Shown: piece by piece, positions 32,472 to 42,258 of the stretch
Position numbering within the stretch: the first letter of the stretch is position 1
Layout: every line of letters begins with the position of its first letter
Assembly: GCA_041752315.1 (NCBI GenBank)
Contig: JBGSHJ010000057.1
Coordinates: 62,001-126,000, forward strand
Origin: SYFY01 sp041752315
Lineage (GTDB): Bacteria > Pseudomonadota > Gammaproteobacteria > Pseudomonadales > Azotimanducaceae
DNA length: 64,000 nt
Direction of reading: 5' to 3'
The notes under the pieces: model-generated
The model's database searches: none
The model's input: only the letters and a program-made list of their open reading frames with translations
What the model was told of the DNA's origin: nothing
Translations under genes and position numbers: made by a program

Positions 32472-34099
32472 TGCCCAGCCAGAAGAGCCAGTCGTGGCAG
32501 CAATGGGCGAATACCGACACGGCCCGCATCGGGCAGACCCTGTCGCTGCTGCGCATCTACAACACCTATCGTGTGCTGGTTGGCATCGCACTCTTCCTGA
32601 TCTATACGCAGAACTGGCTCCGCACTGATCTCGGCCGCGCGGCGCCAGACGCCTTTTTCTGGGCTCTTGGCGCCTACATCGCCACCAATCTCGGGATCTC
32701 GGTGTTGACTCGCCTGTTGCCCCAGGATCTTGCCCGACGACAGTTGTTTTGTGTTGGCATCATCGCCAGCGACATTCTCTGGCTGGCCGTACTGATGGCC
32801 ATGTCTGCAGGGGTTGGCAGTGGGCTGGATGGTTTCATGCTGGTCACCGTAACTGCCGGTGCCATCATCGTGGCTGACCGCACCAGCCTTCTGACGGCTG
32901 CTCTGGCCACCATCGCAGTGCTTTATCAGGAGCTGTTCACCGCGCTGCGAATGCCCGAAGAGCCCAACGGTTTTTTTCAGGCAGGTGTGCTCGGCATTCT
33001 CTTCTTCATGTTTACCCTTTTCATTACCAACATCTCCAATCGTCTACGTCAGAACGAACTGCGCAATATCTCCCAGGCCGCGGAGCTGGCTGACCTCGAA
33101 CGGGTCAATCAGCAGGTCATACAACGCATGCAGACCGGCATTGTCGTGGTTGACGAACAAGACCGCGTACGCACGTTCAACCAGGCAGCGCGTCGACTGC
33201 TCGGACAGATGCACGAGCAGCGCCCTCTGGAGTTGCCCACACAAGTCCTTGCCGCGCTGGACAGTTGGCGAAACAAGATGGGCCGCGGGCTGCCTGCCAT
33301 GCAACTGGACACCACGGGACCAAGCATACGCGTGAGTTTTTCGTCGGTGCGAATCGACGATCCAAAGGGACTGGTCACCATTTTCATGGAAGACAACGGT
33401 GAAATTCAGCAGCAGGCCCAACAACTCAAACTTTCGGAACTCGGCCGGCTTTCCGCGAGCATTGCGCATGAAATACGCAATCCCCTGGCGGCCATCAGTC
33501 ATGCCGCCCAGTTGCTGCAGGAATCCCACAATCTGGACAAGGGCGATGAACGCCTGACAGCAATCATCCACAACCACACGAAGCGCATGAATGCCGTGGT
33601 GGAAAACGTTCTCCTGCTGTCACGCAGGCAACCGTCGACCCCGGAGCGAACCCGACTGGACAGCCTCATCGCAGTCTTTGCCAGGGAGTACGCCGAATCC
33701 GAGCCCGACACCGTGCTGTCGGTAACCGTGAATCCACCCGAAACGCTGGTCCGTGTAGACCCCCGCCAGATCCGCCAGGTGCTGACCAATCTGGTCACGA
33801 ATGCACGCCGGCATGGCCGTACTGACGATCCTGTTGTGCGACTGGTAGGCGGCATCGACCCTCAGACCGATCGGCCTTTCCTCAGTGTGATCGACAATGG
33901 TGCTGGTGTACCGCGGGATCAGGAGAAACAGTTGTTCGAGCCATTTCACACGACCCAGGCAAAAGGAACCGGTCTCGGCCTCTACCTTTCCAGAGAAATC
34001 TGCGCAGCCAACCAGGCACGCCTGACCTACACCCGTGACGAAGGCGGTGGTGCGTGTTTCCGTATATTGTTTACGCATCCTGATCGTTTTGGCGCCTGA
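32471..34099 (+). CDS. pilS: Type IV pilus sensor histidine kinase PilS
   Basis: 542 residues. About six transmembrane helices occupy 30-190, followed by a PAS domain (about 205-310, VIQRMQTGIVVVDEQDRVRT). HisKA has the phosphorylated His in SIAHEIRNPLAAISHAA. The HATPase shows N-box NLVTNARRHG, DNGAGVP and GTGLGLYLS. In Pseudomonas, PilS senses PilA in the membrane and controls PilR. One-base overlap with bamD; pilR follows after 28 bp. Confidence 0.94.
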   Translation: MPSQKSQSWQQWANTDTARIGQTLSLLRIYNTYRVLVGIALFLIYTQNWLRTDLGRAAPDAFFWALGAYIATNLGISVLTRLLPQDLARRQLFCVGIIASDILWLAVLMAMSAGVGSGLDGFMLVTVTAGAIIVADRTSLLTAALATIAVLYQELFTALRMPEEPNGFFQAGVLGILFFMFTLFITNISNRLRQNELRNISQAAELADLERVNQQVIQRMQTGIVVVDEQDRVRTFNQAARRLLGQMHEQRPLELPTQVLAALDSWRNKMGRGLPAMQLDTTGPSIRVSFSSVRIDDPKGLVTIFMEDNGEIQQQAQQLKLSELGRLSASIAHEIRNPLAAISHAAQLLQESHNLDKGDERLTAIIHNHTKRMNAVVENVLLLSRRQPSTPERTRLDSLIAVFAREYAESEPDTVLSVTVNPPETLVRVDPRQIRQVLTNLVTNARRHGRTDDPVVRLVGGIDPQTDRPFLSVIDNGAGVPRDQEKQLFEPFHTTQAKGTGLGLYLSREICAANQARLTYTRDEGGGACFRILFTHPDRFGA

Positions 34100-34127
34100 C
34101 ACGACGGTCGCCGAGGGAGAAACCACC

Positions 34128-35513
34128 GTGACACAACGCCAGCAGGTGCTCATCGTTGACGATGAACCGGATATCCGGGAACTGCTTGAGATAACCCTGG
34201 GCAGGATGGACCTCGACACGCGGGCGGCCAGCGATCTGGCATCTGCACGGTCCCTGCTTGCAGCACAGCACTTCGATCTTTGCCTGACTGACATGAATCT
34301 GCCCGATGGCAACGGAATCGATCTTGTGCATCTGATGGCAGATCAGTACCCATCAACACCGGTCGCCATGATCACCGCCCACGGCAGCATGGACACCGCC
34401 ATCGAGGCGCTGAAGGGCGGTGCATTCGATTTTCTGCAGAAGCCAGTGGATCTGGACATCCTTCGCACCCTGGTTGAAAGCGCGCTCAAGCTCAAGGCGC
34501 CAGTCAGCCCGACCACAAAAACACAATTGATCGGTGAGTCCGGAACGATCACTGCGCTACGGCAACAGATCGTCAGGCTCGCACGCAGCCAGGCACCGAT
34601 CTACATCAGCGGCGAATCGGGCTCGGGCAAAGAAGTAGCAGCGCGCCTCATGCATGAACTTGGACCACGCAGCAGCGGACCTTTTGTACCGGTGAACTGC
34701 GGGGCGATTCCCGGCGAGTTGATGGAGAGCGAATTTTTTGGGCATGTCAAAGGTGCGTTCACGGGCGCCCACATGGACAAGCCTGGGCTGTTCGAGGTAG
34801 CCGCAGGCGGCACGCTCTTCCTGGATGAAGTTGCCGACCTGCCCCTGTCCATGCAGGTCAAGCTGCTGCGTGCCATCCAGGAAAAGTCGATTCGCCGCGT
34901 CGGCAGCACCCAGGAAAATGCGATCGACATCCGGGTGCTGTCAGCGACACATCGTGATCTCGCAACCGAAGTACTCGAGGGCAACTTTCGGCAGGATCTC
35001 TACTACCGGTTGAACGTGATCGAATTGCGAATGCCTGCACTGCGGGATCGGCCGGAGGACATTCCCGCGTTCTGTGGCTACATCCTCAGCCGACTTGCGA
35101 AGGAGTATGGCCAACCGGCACCGGAGATGTCCCCCCTGGCGCTCAAGGTGCTGCTCAAGTACGACTATCCGGGCAACGTCCGCGAGCTGGAGAACATCCT
35201 CGAGCGGGCGTTCACGCTGTGTGAGGGAGCGAGGATCGAGCCATCAGACCTCGGGTTGGCCAGCAACGATCAAACCGTGAACGCTGACATCAGCGGACCT
35301 GTTCAAGTGGAGCAGGCTCTTGCGCTCGAGAGAGGGCTGGAGATGTCTCTCCCGGCTGGCGAGTCCCTGGAAGGTTATCTCGAAAGAATTGAACGCAGAT
35401 TGCTGACCGAGGCACTTGAGGCCACCCGCTGGAACAAGACCGCAGCCGCCAAACAGCTGGGCCTCAGCTTCCGCGCGCTGCGCTACAGGTTGGCAAAGCT
35501 GAACATGGAGTAG
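34128..35513 (+). CDS. pilR: Sigma54-dependent response regulator PilR
   Basis: 461 residues from GTG 34128, with GAGGGAGA 7 bases upstream. The receiver domain has VDDEPDIRE and the phospho-acceptor in LCLTDMNLPDG. The AAA+ domain has Walker A GESGSGKE and the sigma54-contact loop GAFTGA, then a GGTLFLDEV Walker B. The Fis-type HTH is at the C-terminus (TAAAKQLGLSFRALRYRLAKL region). It activates RpoN-dependent pilin transcription. No pilA is in the window. Confidence 0.95.
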   Translation: MTQRQQVLIVDDEPDIRELLEITLGRMDLDTRAASDLASARSLLAAQHFDLCLTDMNLPDGNGIDLVHLMADQYPSTPVAMITAHGSMDTAIEALKGGAFDFLQKPVDLDILRTLVESALKLKAPVSPTTKTQLIGESGTITALRQQIVRLARSQAPIYISGESGSGKEVAARLMHELGPRSSGPFVPVNCGAIPGELMESEFFGHVKGAFTGAHMDKPGLFEVAAGGTLFLDEVADLPLSMQVKLLRAIQEKSIRRVGSTQENAIDIRVLSATHRDLATEVLEGNFRQDLYYRLNVIELRMPALRDRPEDIPAFCGYILSRLAKEYGQPAPEMSPLALKVLLKYDYPGNVRELENILERAFTLCEGARIEPSDLGLASNDQTVNADISGPVQVEQALALERGLEMSLPAGESLEGYLERIERRLLTEALEATRWNKTAAAKQLGLSFRALRYRLAKLNME

Positions 35514-35630
35514 TCGACGGCAGAGCACGAAGGTTGCACCGTGCACCCACTTCACACCGCGCCAAACTCGCACAGGGGAGTGTGTGCTTGACTCTGGAAC
35601 GGCTGCCATCCAGGTATCACGCTTCCAGGC

Positions 35631-36194
35631 ATGCAGCGTGGATACTCCCTTCTCGAACTGGTGGTGGCCCTGAGCGTAGCCGGACTGCTGATGACCGTGG
35701 CTGCGCCGACGGCACAGCACATGGTTGCCAGCACAAGGGCCAGTTCGGCCATCAATGACCTGGCTCGTGTGATCTCGCTGGCACGCAGTGCCGCCCTGAC
35801 CCACCAGAGAGAGATCAAGTTGTGCCCGGGACGCGATGACGCGTGTGGAATGCGAAACAGTTGGGCGGACGGCATGCTGGTGTTCAGTGATGATGACAAT
35901 GACCAGCGTGCAGGTGAAGACGAACTGATTGTGGCACGCGTTACCGGCGCCGCTCACGGCCAAATCACCTGGCGATCGTTCCGCAATCGCAGCGAGCTGG
36001 TCTTTACCGCACATGGACTGACGGACTGGCTGAACGGCAGCTTTCTCTACTGTCCTGACGACGGCAATCCGCGGCACGCCAGGATGCTGATTCTCAATAC
36101 CGCGGGTCGAATGCGCCACGCCCAGGACCGGAATCGTGATGGTATTCGGGAGGACGCCAGTGGTCGACCCTTGAGCTGCAGTCAGGGCAGTTGA
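35631..36194 (+). CDS. fimT: GspH/FimT family minor pseudopilin
   Basis: 187 residues. A four-residue leader MQRG is followed by the mature N-terminus YSLLELVVALSVAGLLM, with Glu5, a class III prepilin processed by PilD. The GspH domain follows (RASSAINDLARVISLARSAALTHQREIKLCPG). Cysteine pairs lie in CPGRDDACG and in the C-terminal third. This is a second GspH/FimT protein besides the one at 43947-44483. It follows pilR in the same direction, as fimT does in Pseudomonas. Confidence 0.85.
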   Translation: MQRGYSLLELVVALSVAGLLMTVAAPTAQHMVASTRASSAINDLARVISLARSAALTHQREIKLCPGRDDACGMRNSWADGMLVFSDDDNDQRAGEDELIVARVTGAAHGQITWRSFRNRSELVFTAHGLTDWLNGSFLYCPDDGNPRHARMLILNTAGRMRHAQDRNRDGIREDASGRPLSCSQGS

Positions 36195-36306
36195 CCCCAT
36201 TGCAGGCCCGGCTCCGGACATTTCTCCGGCTGCGAAGTCCATTGGTCAGAGCCACGCTGCCTGATCCCTCGTTGACTCCTGCCGGCTTGTGCCAACGCGT
36301 GGCGAA

Positions 36307-36699
36307 TCAGGACTCTTCGATCTCCGTGTTGTCTGGCAGCTGATCAACAGTCATCGCCACTCGTTCGGTGGGAAACTCCTTGTAGACCACTTCAGCCTTC
36401 ATCCCGACGACCAGCATGGTGAATGCGCCTGCTGCGTTCCTCAGGGTCACCGGCGTGTCCAGCGGTACGACAAACTGCATCCCGCCTACCACCATGGTGT
36501 TATTCTCGAAGTCGAGTTGCTGGATGATGCCCCTGTCCGACAACACCATCGGTTCGGATTCTGCCGCCACCAACGACTGGCTTGAGGCGCCGAGCAACAA
36601 TGACCCAAGCATTGGCGTCCCCAGCATAGGGCTCCCAAGAAAAGGAGCCCCAAGCAACGACACCCAAAACAACCGTGGTCCGATCAGTCTTCGTTTCAT
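36307..36699 (-). CDS. pilY2: PilY2-like small exported protein
   Basis: 130 residues, immediately after pilY1 (13 bp), with AGGAGC 5 bases before the ATG. The signal peptide is odd: residues 16-40 are five pentapeptides LG(A/S/T)P(M/F)-like. The mature part is about 85 residues, all beta-like (DRGIIQQLDFENNTMVVGG, VPLDTPVTLRN). The name rests on position and size as in Pseudomonas pilY2. Sequence similarity alone would not carry it. Confidence 0.6.
   Translation of the reverse strand: MKRRLIGPRLFWVSLLGAPFLGSPMLGTPMLGSLLLGASSQSLVAAESEPMVLSDRGIIQQLDFENNTMVVGGMQFVVPLDTPVTLRNAAGAFTMLVVGMKAEVVYKEFPTERVAMTVDQLPDNTEIEES
36580..36654 (-). repeat. Five 15-bp imperfect tandem repeats in the pilY2 signal peptide
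   Basis: Codons 16-40 read LGAPF, LGSPM, LGTPM, LGSLL, LGASS. The DNA units begin CTTGGGG-, CTTGGGA-, CTGGGGA-, CTTGGGT- and CTCGGCG-like. Gain or loss would change the length of the hydrophobic core without a frameshift. Confidence 0.8.
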
Positions 36700-36712
36700 G
36701 CCTTGCTCCTGC

Positions 36713-39700
36713 TCACTCGTTCATCAACTGTCGCCATGACAATCGACCCACTTTCTGGTCTTCAGGCGGAGCGATGCGGATCGATACCTGGTCATCACCA
36801 CCGCTCACAAACAGGAAGTCGAAGTCACCGGATCCAACCAGCAATGACGGATCCACCAGCGTGCCGTCCAGGTCGTCCGAATCGAAGACGATCCCTGACG
36901 CATAATTCACGCCACCAACCACTACATAGTCATTGTCATCAATGACCTCGTCATTGTTGAGATCGAATATCGGCCGCTTTGGGTTGCCGCCCGTGAGACC
37001 ATCGATAGGGAATGTTGATCCAGGAGGCGCCTGTGTACAGGTATTGGCATCCCGTGGCACCACCGTCGTGATCAGGATGGCCGAACCTCGGCTGATGATG
37101 CGGCGGATCGCGCGCTCACCGGGGAACTGCACTGCAGGTGGTGCATTGCCCGAAATGTCCGTGTTTGTATTGCCCTGGAGAGTTGTGGTTGGCCGCACCG
37201 GATCAAGATCGATGTACCAGCCGTACACACCCGGATCACCAGGTGCATCGGGTACATACTCCACCAGATTCGCCGAGACAATTCGCTGGCGTTGAAAGAC
37301 GGGGCTGGTCTCGTCGACCACGTTGGTCAGCGTCTGCTCAACCAGTCGGTTCAGCTTCGAATCGGGGCTCGCGGTGGCAGGGCTGACTTCCAGCCGATCC
37401 CAGATGCCGTAGACGGACTCGACCGTCGTGCTCGTTCCATCGCCGTGAGTGAGCCAGCTCCCGGTACCGACAATCACCAGGAATCCACCATCTGGATGCT
37501 TGATGACAAACGGTTGTGTCGTGATGGGCTGTGCCGTCGCCGCTGTGCCATCGCGGGAAGCCTGGAAAATCTTTGTCACTTCCCACAGAGTCGAATTGTC
37601 GCTCGAAATATCGAATCGGAAGAGGTTGCCCTGCAGGTCACCGCCGTAAACCAGGTCTGCAGTTCCGTTGCCATCCTTGTCGATCACCGCGACGCCGCCC
37701 ATCCCGTTGGGAAGACCGGCCATGGGGCCACTGGTTGCGGCGCCAACACCCGTCGAGAGTTTCCAGAAATCTCCGGTCTGCCATCCATTGGTGCCCTTGT
37801 CCACATCGAGCATGAACAGTTTCGCGACACCGTAGGTTGCGTTGTAACCATTGCCGAATATTGCTGCCCAGCGCTTCTGGCTGTCCGTATCCACGGCGTT
37901 TGTCATTACCAGTTGCGGTTGTGACAGCGCATACCCGAGGTCCTTGACCGGACGTCCTTCAAACAGGAGCGGATCGCCACTGCCATCAACCACCGGGTTA
38001 CCGGTTGAATCCAGAGGATAGGTGTCGTCCTCGTCGGTGAACTCCCACAGTATTGCGTTCGACGCATTGGTTGCAGAGGTGAAACTGGTCCCGGGATTGG
38101 TCACGTTGACAGCAAAATACCCCTTTCCGCCCGCTCCGAGCCCGCCGACGAGCAGTGTTGTCCAGTCCCTGGATGTCGCCGAGCCAGTCGGCCGCATGTA
38201 CACGTCTTCAACCGAAGGGGTCAGGTCGACAAAATAGCGATGGGCGTAAACGAGTGAGGTCAACTGATCGAGTCGGTGAGCATCAAACTCGCTATTGTCG
38301 ATGATCTTGTTGGGGACATAGGCAAACAGCTCATTGCCCGTACCGTTGGAATTTCCCGTTCCTGCATCAAAACCATGCAACATGCCATCGTTGGCTGCCA
38401 CGTAAACGACCCGTTGGCGGGTCTTTTTGGCCTGGGCAAAATCGGAGTAGACATCACCTGTCACCGTCGGGAACGGCGCCTGGTCACGGCGGAATGCACG
38501 AGGTGCACCTACAAATATGGGCGCCGAGTGAATGATGTCGCCCAGCAATCCCTCGGTGCCTTGTCGCTGCCGGAAGATGCCGTTCGGTTCTTCCTGCGTG
38601 CGGATACCTCTCAGCCAGTCCAGTTCAGCGGTGCTGAGCACGGCTTTCTGGTCGTTGTTGAGATTCGCCCACAGGAAAGGCTTGCCAAGTCCGGTGATGT
38701 CATCATAGGTGGTGATCACCCGGTTGGCTGGCAGGATCTGATCCATCTGCACGGCTGCACGCCAGATGGGATTGGCCGTATCGACAGCACCGGTCGTCGA
38801 ATTCACCAGCAGTGCCCGCAGGTCGCCGGTATGGAACTTCGGATTGAAGAACCCGCGGTACTCCACCGTGTCCTCGCGCAGGGCGGTTGAGTTGAACGCC
38901 ACCGCGGACACCGATATCGTGCTGTCTGCAAATTCCGCGAATGCCGCCTGGAAGGCCTGGGTAAGCAGAACCGGGTTGTTGGCCGAGAGCCCCTGGCCAC
39001 GACCGTTCACCGCTGCATGCAGCATGTCATCGATCTTCGCCGCACTGCTCGACGTCGGATTCTGCCATGCAAATGCCTGGGTGAAGTCGATGGGCAGGTT
39101 GGCTTCAGCAATGTTACCCACCAGACCAAACCCTACGGTGTAGGTCTTCATGTGCTGGTGCATGTTTTCGCCATTGTTGGTAAACGCAGCAGCGGGTGCG
39201 TTCTGCTGATCGCGAGCTGTGGTGGCGACCCGGTTTGCAACGCCGGGATGCAGGTCGCGTTCGTAATAGAACATCGCCACATCCGCGAGGGTGGAGCTGA
39301 AACCGTCCGCAAACTTTCCGCCATCAAACGACGAGGGACTTGCATCGGTAGGTGTCTGACTGTCGTGATTGGCGATAGTGAAGGACTCGTTCCACTCACC
39401 GTCCGAAAACAACAGCGTGAAGTTGGCCTGACATTCTCCCTCCGGTGCGGCCTGCACGGGGCAGTTGGCGCTGCCGGGAGATGCCGCAGGTGTACCAAAC
39501 ACATTGCCGCTGACACACTCGAATGTCCGGCCTGCGCGGTCGAGTGCTGCCCGCAATGGTGTGCCGCCGTTGGAGTTCAGCGAGTAAACACGTTCGAGTA
39601 TCTCGCGCTTCTGGCCGACCCGGTAGGACGCGTTGAGACTGTCCAGCGGTTCACGATGGGTGAGCTGATTGAGCACGCCATACCCCATGCGCAGGTTGGA

Positions 39701-41650
39701 TGCACCGGAAATGGCTCGACCGAGAGCCGCCTTGGCCGAATATTCGCGTAGACGGTAGTAGGTAAACCAGTTGGCAAAGTTCTGGATTTCCTGTGCGTAC
39801 GTGCACGTCAGCGGGTTGCCATCGTCAGCAGCACAATCCACTCGTGCGGCGCCACCTGGATAACTCGTCAGTACCGTGCCGTTGTTGAGGGTGTAGTTCG
39901 CGCGGATGTCGATCCGGGTTCCCATCTGATTGAAGGCTGGAAAGGTACCGAGCGGAGCAGTCGTCGTGTAGTAGTGCGCCATATGCACGTTGTTGTTGGT
40001 AACGGTTTCCCGACCATCCGAATCGTTGAAGGTGGTGGGTACGCTGGCTGATGTATAGCTGCGGTTTTCGGAGGTGAGATTGATGGTCTGTGCGACTGCA
40101 TTATAAGGATCGAGCAACGCAGCGGTCGGATTGGCTTGCGGGAAGTCGACCGAGTTGCGATTGAGCCCTATCCACGGTTCATAAAAAACCTGCGGGTTGT
40201 AATAGATGGTGTTGTACTGGGCATTCCACGCACGCCACACTCCATAGTTGTTGTTGGTGAACTTGGCATTGCCGTTGATCGTTTCCTGCGTTGGCATGTT
40301 CAGGTTGCCACCGTAGGTGTTGGTCGTCAGTTGATGGAGATAGTAATAACTCTGGGAGCGCGCTGGTATACCACCCAGTTTGGTCGCCGAGTTGCTGATG
40401 GTGAACAGGCTGTCCTGCCCCGGTGTCACCATGGCCCAATCCATCGAGCCCGAGTCATCCATCATCACCAGAACGTTGGCTTCGGCACTGATGGCATCTT
40501 CAAGGGGCACATCCGCCAGAGCTATCAGCTGGGTGATCTCGTTCGCTGTTGCAGTGACGATCGGCGGATCGATCGGGTCAAAGTTGATCGTGATCGTCGC
40601 CTGGGCGCCCGGATCTTCGTTGCCGGAAGGCAATTCGCGATACTGAACGACGAAGGTCACTGGCGGATCGCCCGCATTGCCGTAGGCCGGTGGCGGTGTA
40701 TAGGTGAACGCGCCGGTGCCGTTGTCCAGGTCCAGGGCACCGATCGACGGTGGAGTCACGACAAACACCTGTACCGTATCCCCGTCATCATCGATGGTGC
40801 GTGACAGCAGACCACCACCGGTGTCGATATCCAGGAAACTGCCCTGGTTGACCGTGTACTCGTACGTGGACCAGGTACGCGGCGGGTCATCGTCACCAAC
40901 CACCGTGACGTTCACCGTGGCCATCGACGTCTGGCCATCAGCATCCCGGATGGTGTAGGTAAAAAAGTCCGCTCCGGAAAAATTCGGTTTGGGAAAATAC
41001 TCCAGCCGTCCATCAGGCAACAGGCCGATGATCCCGTTTGGAGCCGTCACCTGAATTCCGGACTCATCAAGTTGGGTTGTCGGCGTGCTTTCGGAAGAGT
41101 TGGGTACCTGCGGATCGAGATCGCTCGGCCAATTGCGGCCATACAGGACGATCTCGGTAACCGGATCACCGAGCTCATCGTTATCAAGGACATCGATGAC
41201 CACAGAGCCCGAGTCACCGGGATCCACTTCATCCACCGTTGCAGAATCATTGACGGCGGAGGGGTCGTCATTGGCACCGGACATCTGGATCGTCAGTGTG
41301 AACAACGCCGTGTCGCCCGTTGTATCACGCGCTTCGAAAACCAGGGATTGTGTACCACTGGCATTGGGTTCCGGTACGAGATCAACCTTACCGCTACCGG
41401 CATCCACACTGGTCTGGAACAACGTATCACCGCTGGTGCTGACCAGTGTGTAGGTCAGCACATCACCGGTGTCTGCATCCGAAAATATCGTCGCCAGATC
41501 GAACTCGGCATCCGGTCGGTCCTCAACCCATCCAGCGCCACTCAATGTCTGGCTCAATGGGTCTGCAACGGGAGGTGCCGCCACTACTGCAGGCACCAAA
41601 CCCAGCCACGCGGTGGCAAGCACCAGTCTGCGAAACGCCAGATACTTCAT
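36713..41650 (-). CDS. pilY1: Type IV pilus tip adhesin PilY1 with N-terminal adhesin-type repeats
   Basis: 1645 residues from ATG 41650 (AGGAGA 5 bases upstream). After the signal peptide, about 25-370 hold three to four cadherin/Ig-like repeats (GANDDPSAVNDSATV, VLDNDELGD, FTYTIRDADGQ, AFTYTPPPAYG). A von Willebrand A domain follows, with MIDAS MDDSGSM near 398-404. The last 650 residues form the PilY1 beta-propeller, with calcium-loop DKDGNGTADLVYGGD and a late DLNNDEVIDDND. PilY1 primes pilus assembly and mediates surface sensing and adhesion. It is much longer than the roughly 1160-residue P. aeruginosa protein. Confidence 0.94.
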   Translation of the reverse strand: MKYLAFRRLVLATAWLGLVPAVVAAPPVADPLSQTLSGAGWVEDRPDAEFDLATIFSDADTGDVLTYTLVSTSGDTLFQTSVDAGSGKVDLVPEPNASGTQSLVFEARDTTGDTALFTLTIQMSGANDDPSAVNDSATVDEVDPGDSGSVVIDVLDNDELGDPVTEIVLYGRNWPSDLDPQVPNSSESTPTTQLDESGIQVTAPNGIIGLLPDGRLEYFPKPNFSGADFFTYTIRDADGQTSMATVNVTVVGDDDPPRTWSTYEYTVNQGSFLDIDTGGGLLSRTIDDDGDTVQVFVVTPPSIGALDLDNGTGAFTYTPPPAYGNAGDPPVTFVVQYRELPSGNEDPGAQATITINFDPIDPPIVTATANEITQLIALADVPLEDAISAEANVLVMMDDSGSMDWAMVTPGQDSLFTISNSATKLGGIPARSQSYYYLHQLTTNTYGGNLNMPTQETINGNAKFTNNNYGVWRAWNAQYNTIYYNPQVFYEPWIGLNRNSVDFPQANPTAALLDPYNAVAQTINLTSENRSYTSASVPTTFNDSDGRETVTNNNVHMAHYYTTTAPLGTFPAFNQMGTRIDIRANYTLNNGTVLTSYPGGAARVDCAADDGNPLTCTYAQEIQNFANWFTYYRLREYSAKAALGRAISGASNLRMGYGVLNQLTHREPLDSLNASYRVGQKREILERVYSLNSNGGTPLRAALDRAGRTFECVSGNVFGTPAASPGSANCPVQAAPEGECQANFTLLFSDGEWNESFTIANHDSQTPTDASPSSFDGGKFADGFSSTLADVAMFYYERDLHPGVANRVATTARDQQNAPAAAFTNNGENMHQHMKTYTVGFGLVGNIAEANLPIDFTQAFAWQNPTSSSAAKIDDMLHAAVNGRGQGLSANNPVLLTQAFQAAFAEFADSTISVSAVAFNSTALREDTVEYRGFFNPKFHTGDLRALLVNSTTGAVDTANPIWRAAVQMDQILPANRVITTYDDITGLGKPFLWANLNNDQKAVLSTAELDWLRGIRTQEEPNGIFRQRQGTEGLLGDIIHSAPIFVGAPRAFRRDQAPFPTVTGDVYSDFAQAKKTRQRVVYVAANDGMLHGFDAGTGNSNGTGNELFAYVPNKIIDNSEFDAHRLDQLTSLVYAHRYFVDLTPSVEDVYMRPTGSATSRDWTTLLVGGLGAGGKGYFAVNVTNPGTSFTSATNASNAILWEFTDEDDTYPLDSTGNPVVDGSGDPLLFEGRPVKDLGYALSQPQLVMTNAVDTDSQKRWAAIFGNGYNATYGVAKLFMLDVDKGTNGWQTGDFWKLSTGVGAATSGPMAGLPNGMGGVAVIDKDGNGTADLVYGGDLQGNLFRFDISSDNSTLWEVTKIFQASRDGTAATAQPITTQPFVIKHPDGGFLVIVGTGSWLTHGDGTSTTVESVYGIWDRLEVSPATASPDSKLNRLVEQTLTNVVDETSPVFQRQRIVSANLVEYVPDAPGDPGVYGWYIDLDPVRPTTTLQGNTNTDISGNAPPAVQFPGERAIRRIISRGSAILITTVVPRDANTCTQAPPGSTFPIDGLTGGNPKRPIFDLNNDEVIDDNDYVVVGGVNYASGIVFDSDDLDGTLVDPSLLVGSGDFDFLFVSGGDDQVSIRIAPPEDQKVGRLSWRQLMNE

Positions 41651-41694
41651 TGATCTCTCCTGGCTTTTTGTCTGTGTCAGCTTGTTTGTCACGG

Positions 41695-42255
41695 TCAGAA
41701 CACCATTCCATAGGTGCTCTGCAGGAATACCTGAGAATTGGCAGAACCTCCCGTTCCACGCGCGGTGATGCGGAATACTTCGATGCGATCAAACAGGCTG
41801 CTGTAGGAACTCTGGATCATGACCGAGTTTTCGGTTCGCTGTACCGTGGCCAGCCATTCGATCAGGTAACGTGGCTGGGCGGCCACATCAGGCATGTTCA
41901 CTGCAACCTCGACGGTCTGGGCACCGCTCCAGACCGCGTCGTCCATCCATCGATCATCTTCGCCAAACTCTGCTGCAGACCACATGCCACCGGCACCGGC
42001 GTCATCAAACAACGCAGTACCGGCAACGTTGGCATCCATCCAGTTCTCCGCCTGCCGAAGAGCGGCTTCGGCCGCCTGGAACGCAATCAGGGAATCATGC
42101 GAGTTGCGCGCCATGCGCTCTTCCAGCGTCGTGGTCTGCACGGCGGATACACCCGCAATGGTCAGCACGAGCAACAGGACCAGGCTGATGAACAGCACGA
42201 TACCCTGTTGGCGGGCCGGTGAATAAACAGACGAACGCACAGGTTGTTGCTGCAT
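41695..42255 (-). CDS. pilX: Minor pilin PilX
   Basis: 186 residues. Leader up to RQQG, then IVLFISLVLLLVLTIAGVSAVQ, the PilX N-terminal type, which lacks the usual Glu5. Then comes TLEERMARNSHDSLIAFQAAEAALRQAE, the signature helix with MARN and AAEAALR. It is part of the minor pilin complex that carries PilY1 to the pilus tip. It starts 3 bp after the pilW stop. pilY1 begins 44 bp downstream. Confidence 0.92.
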   Translation of the reverse strand: MQQQPVRSSVYSPARQQGIVLFISLVLLLVLTIAGVSAVQTTTLEERMARNSHDSLIAFQAAEAALRQAENWMDANVAGTALFDDAGAGGMWSAAEFGEDDRWMDDAVWSGAQTVEVAVNMPDVAAQPRYLIEWLATVQRTENSVMIQSSYSSLFDRIEVFRITARGTGGSANSQVFLQSTYGMVF

Positions 42256-42258
42256 CTT

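Noticed and set aside
35244..36242. 332-codon frame opposite the end of pilR and fimT
   Set aside because: The plus strand carries a clear Fis HTH and a pilin N-terminus; the minus frame has nothing recognisable.
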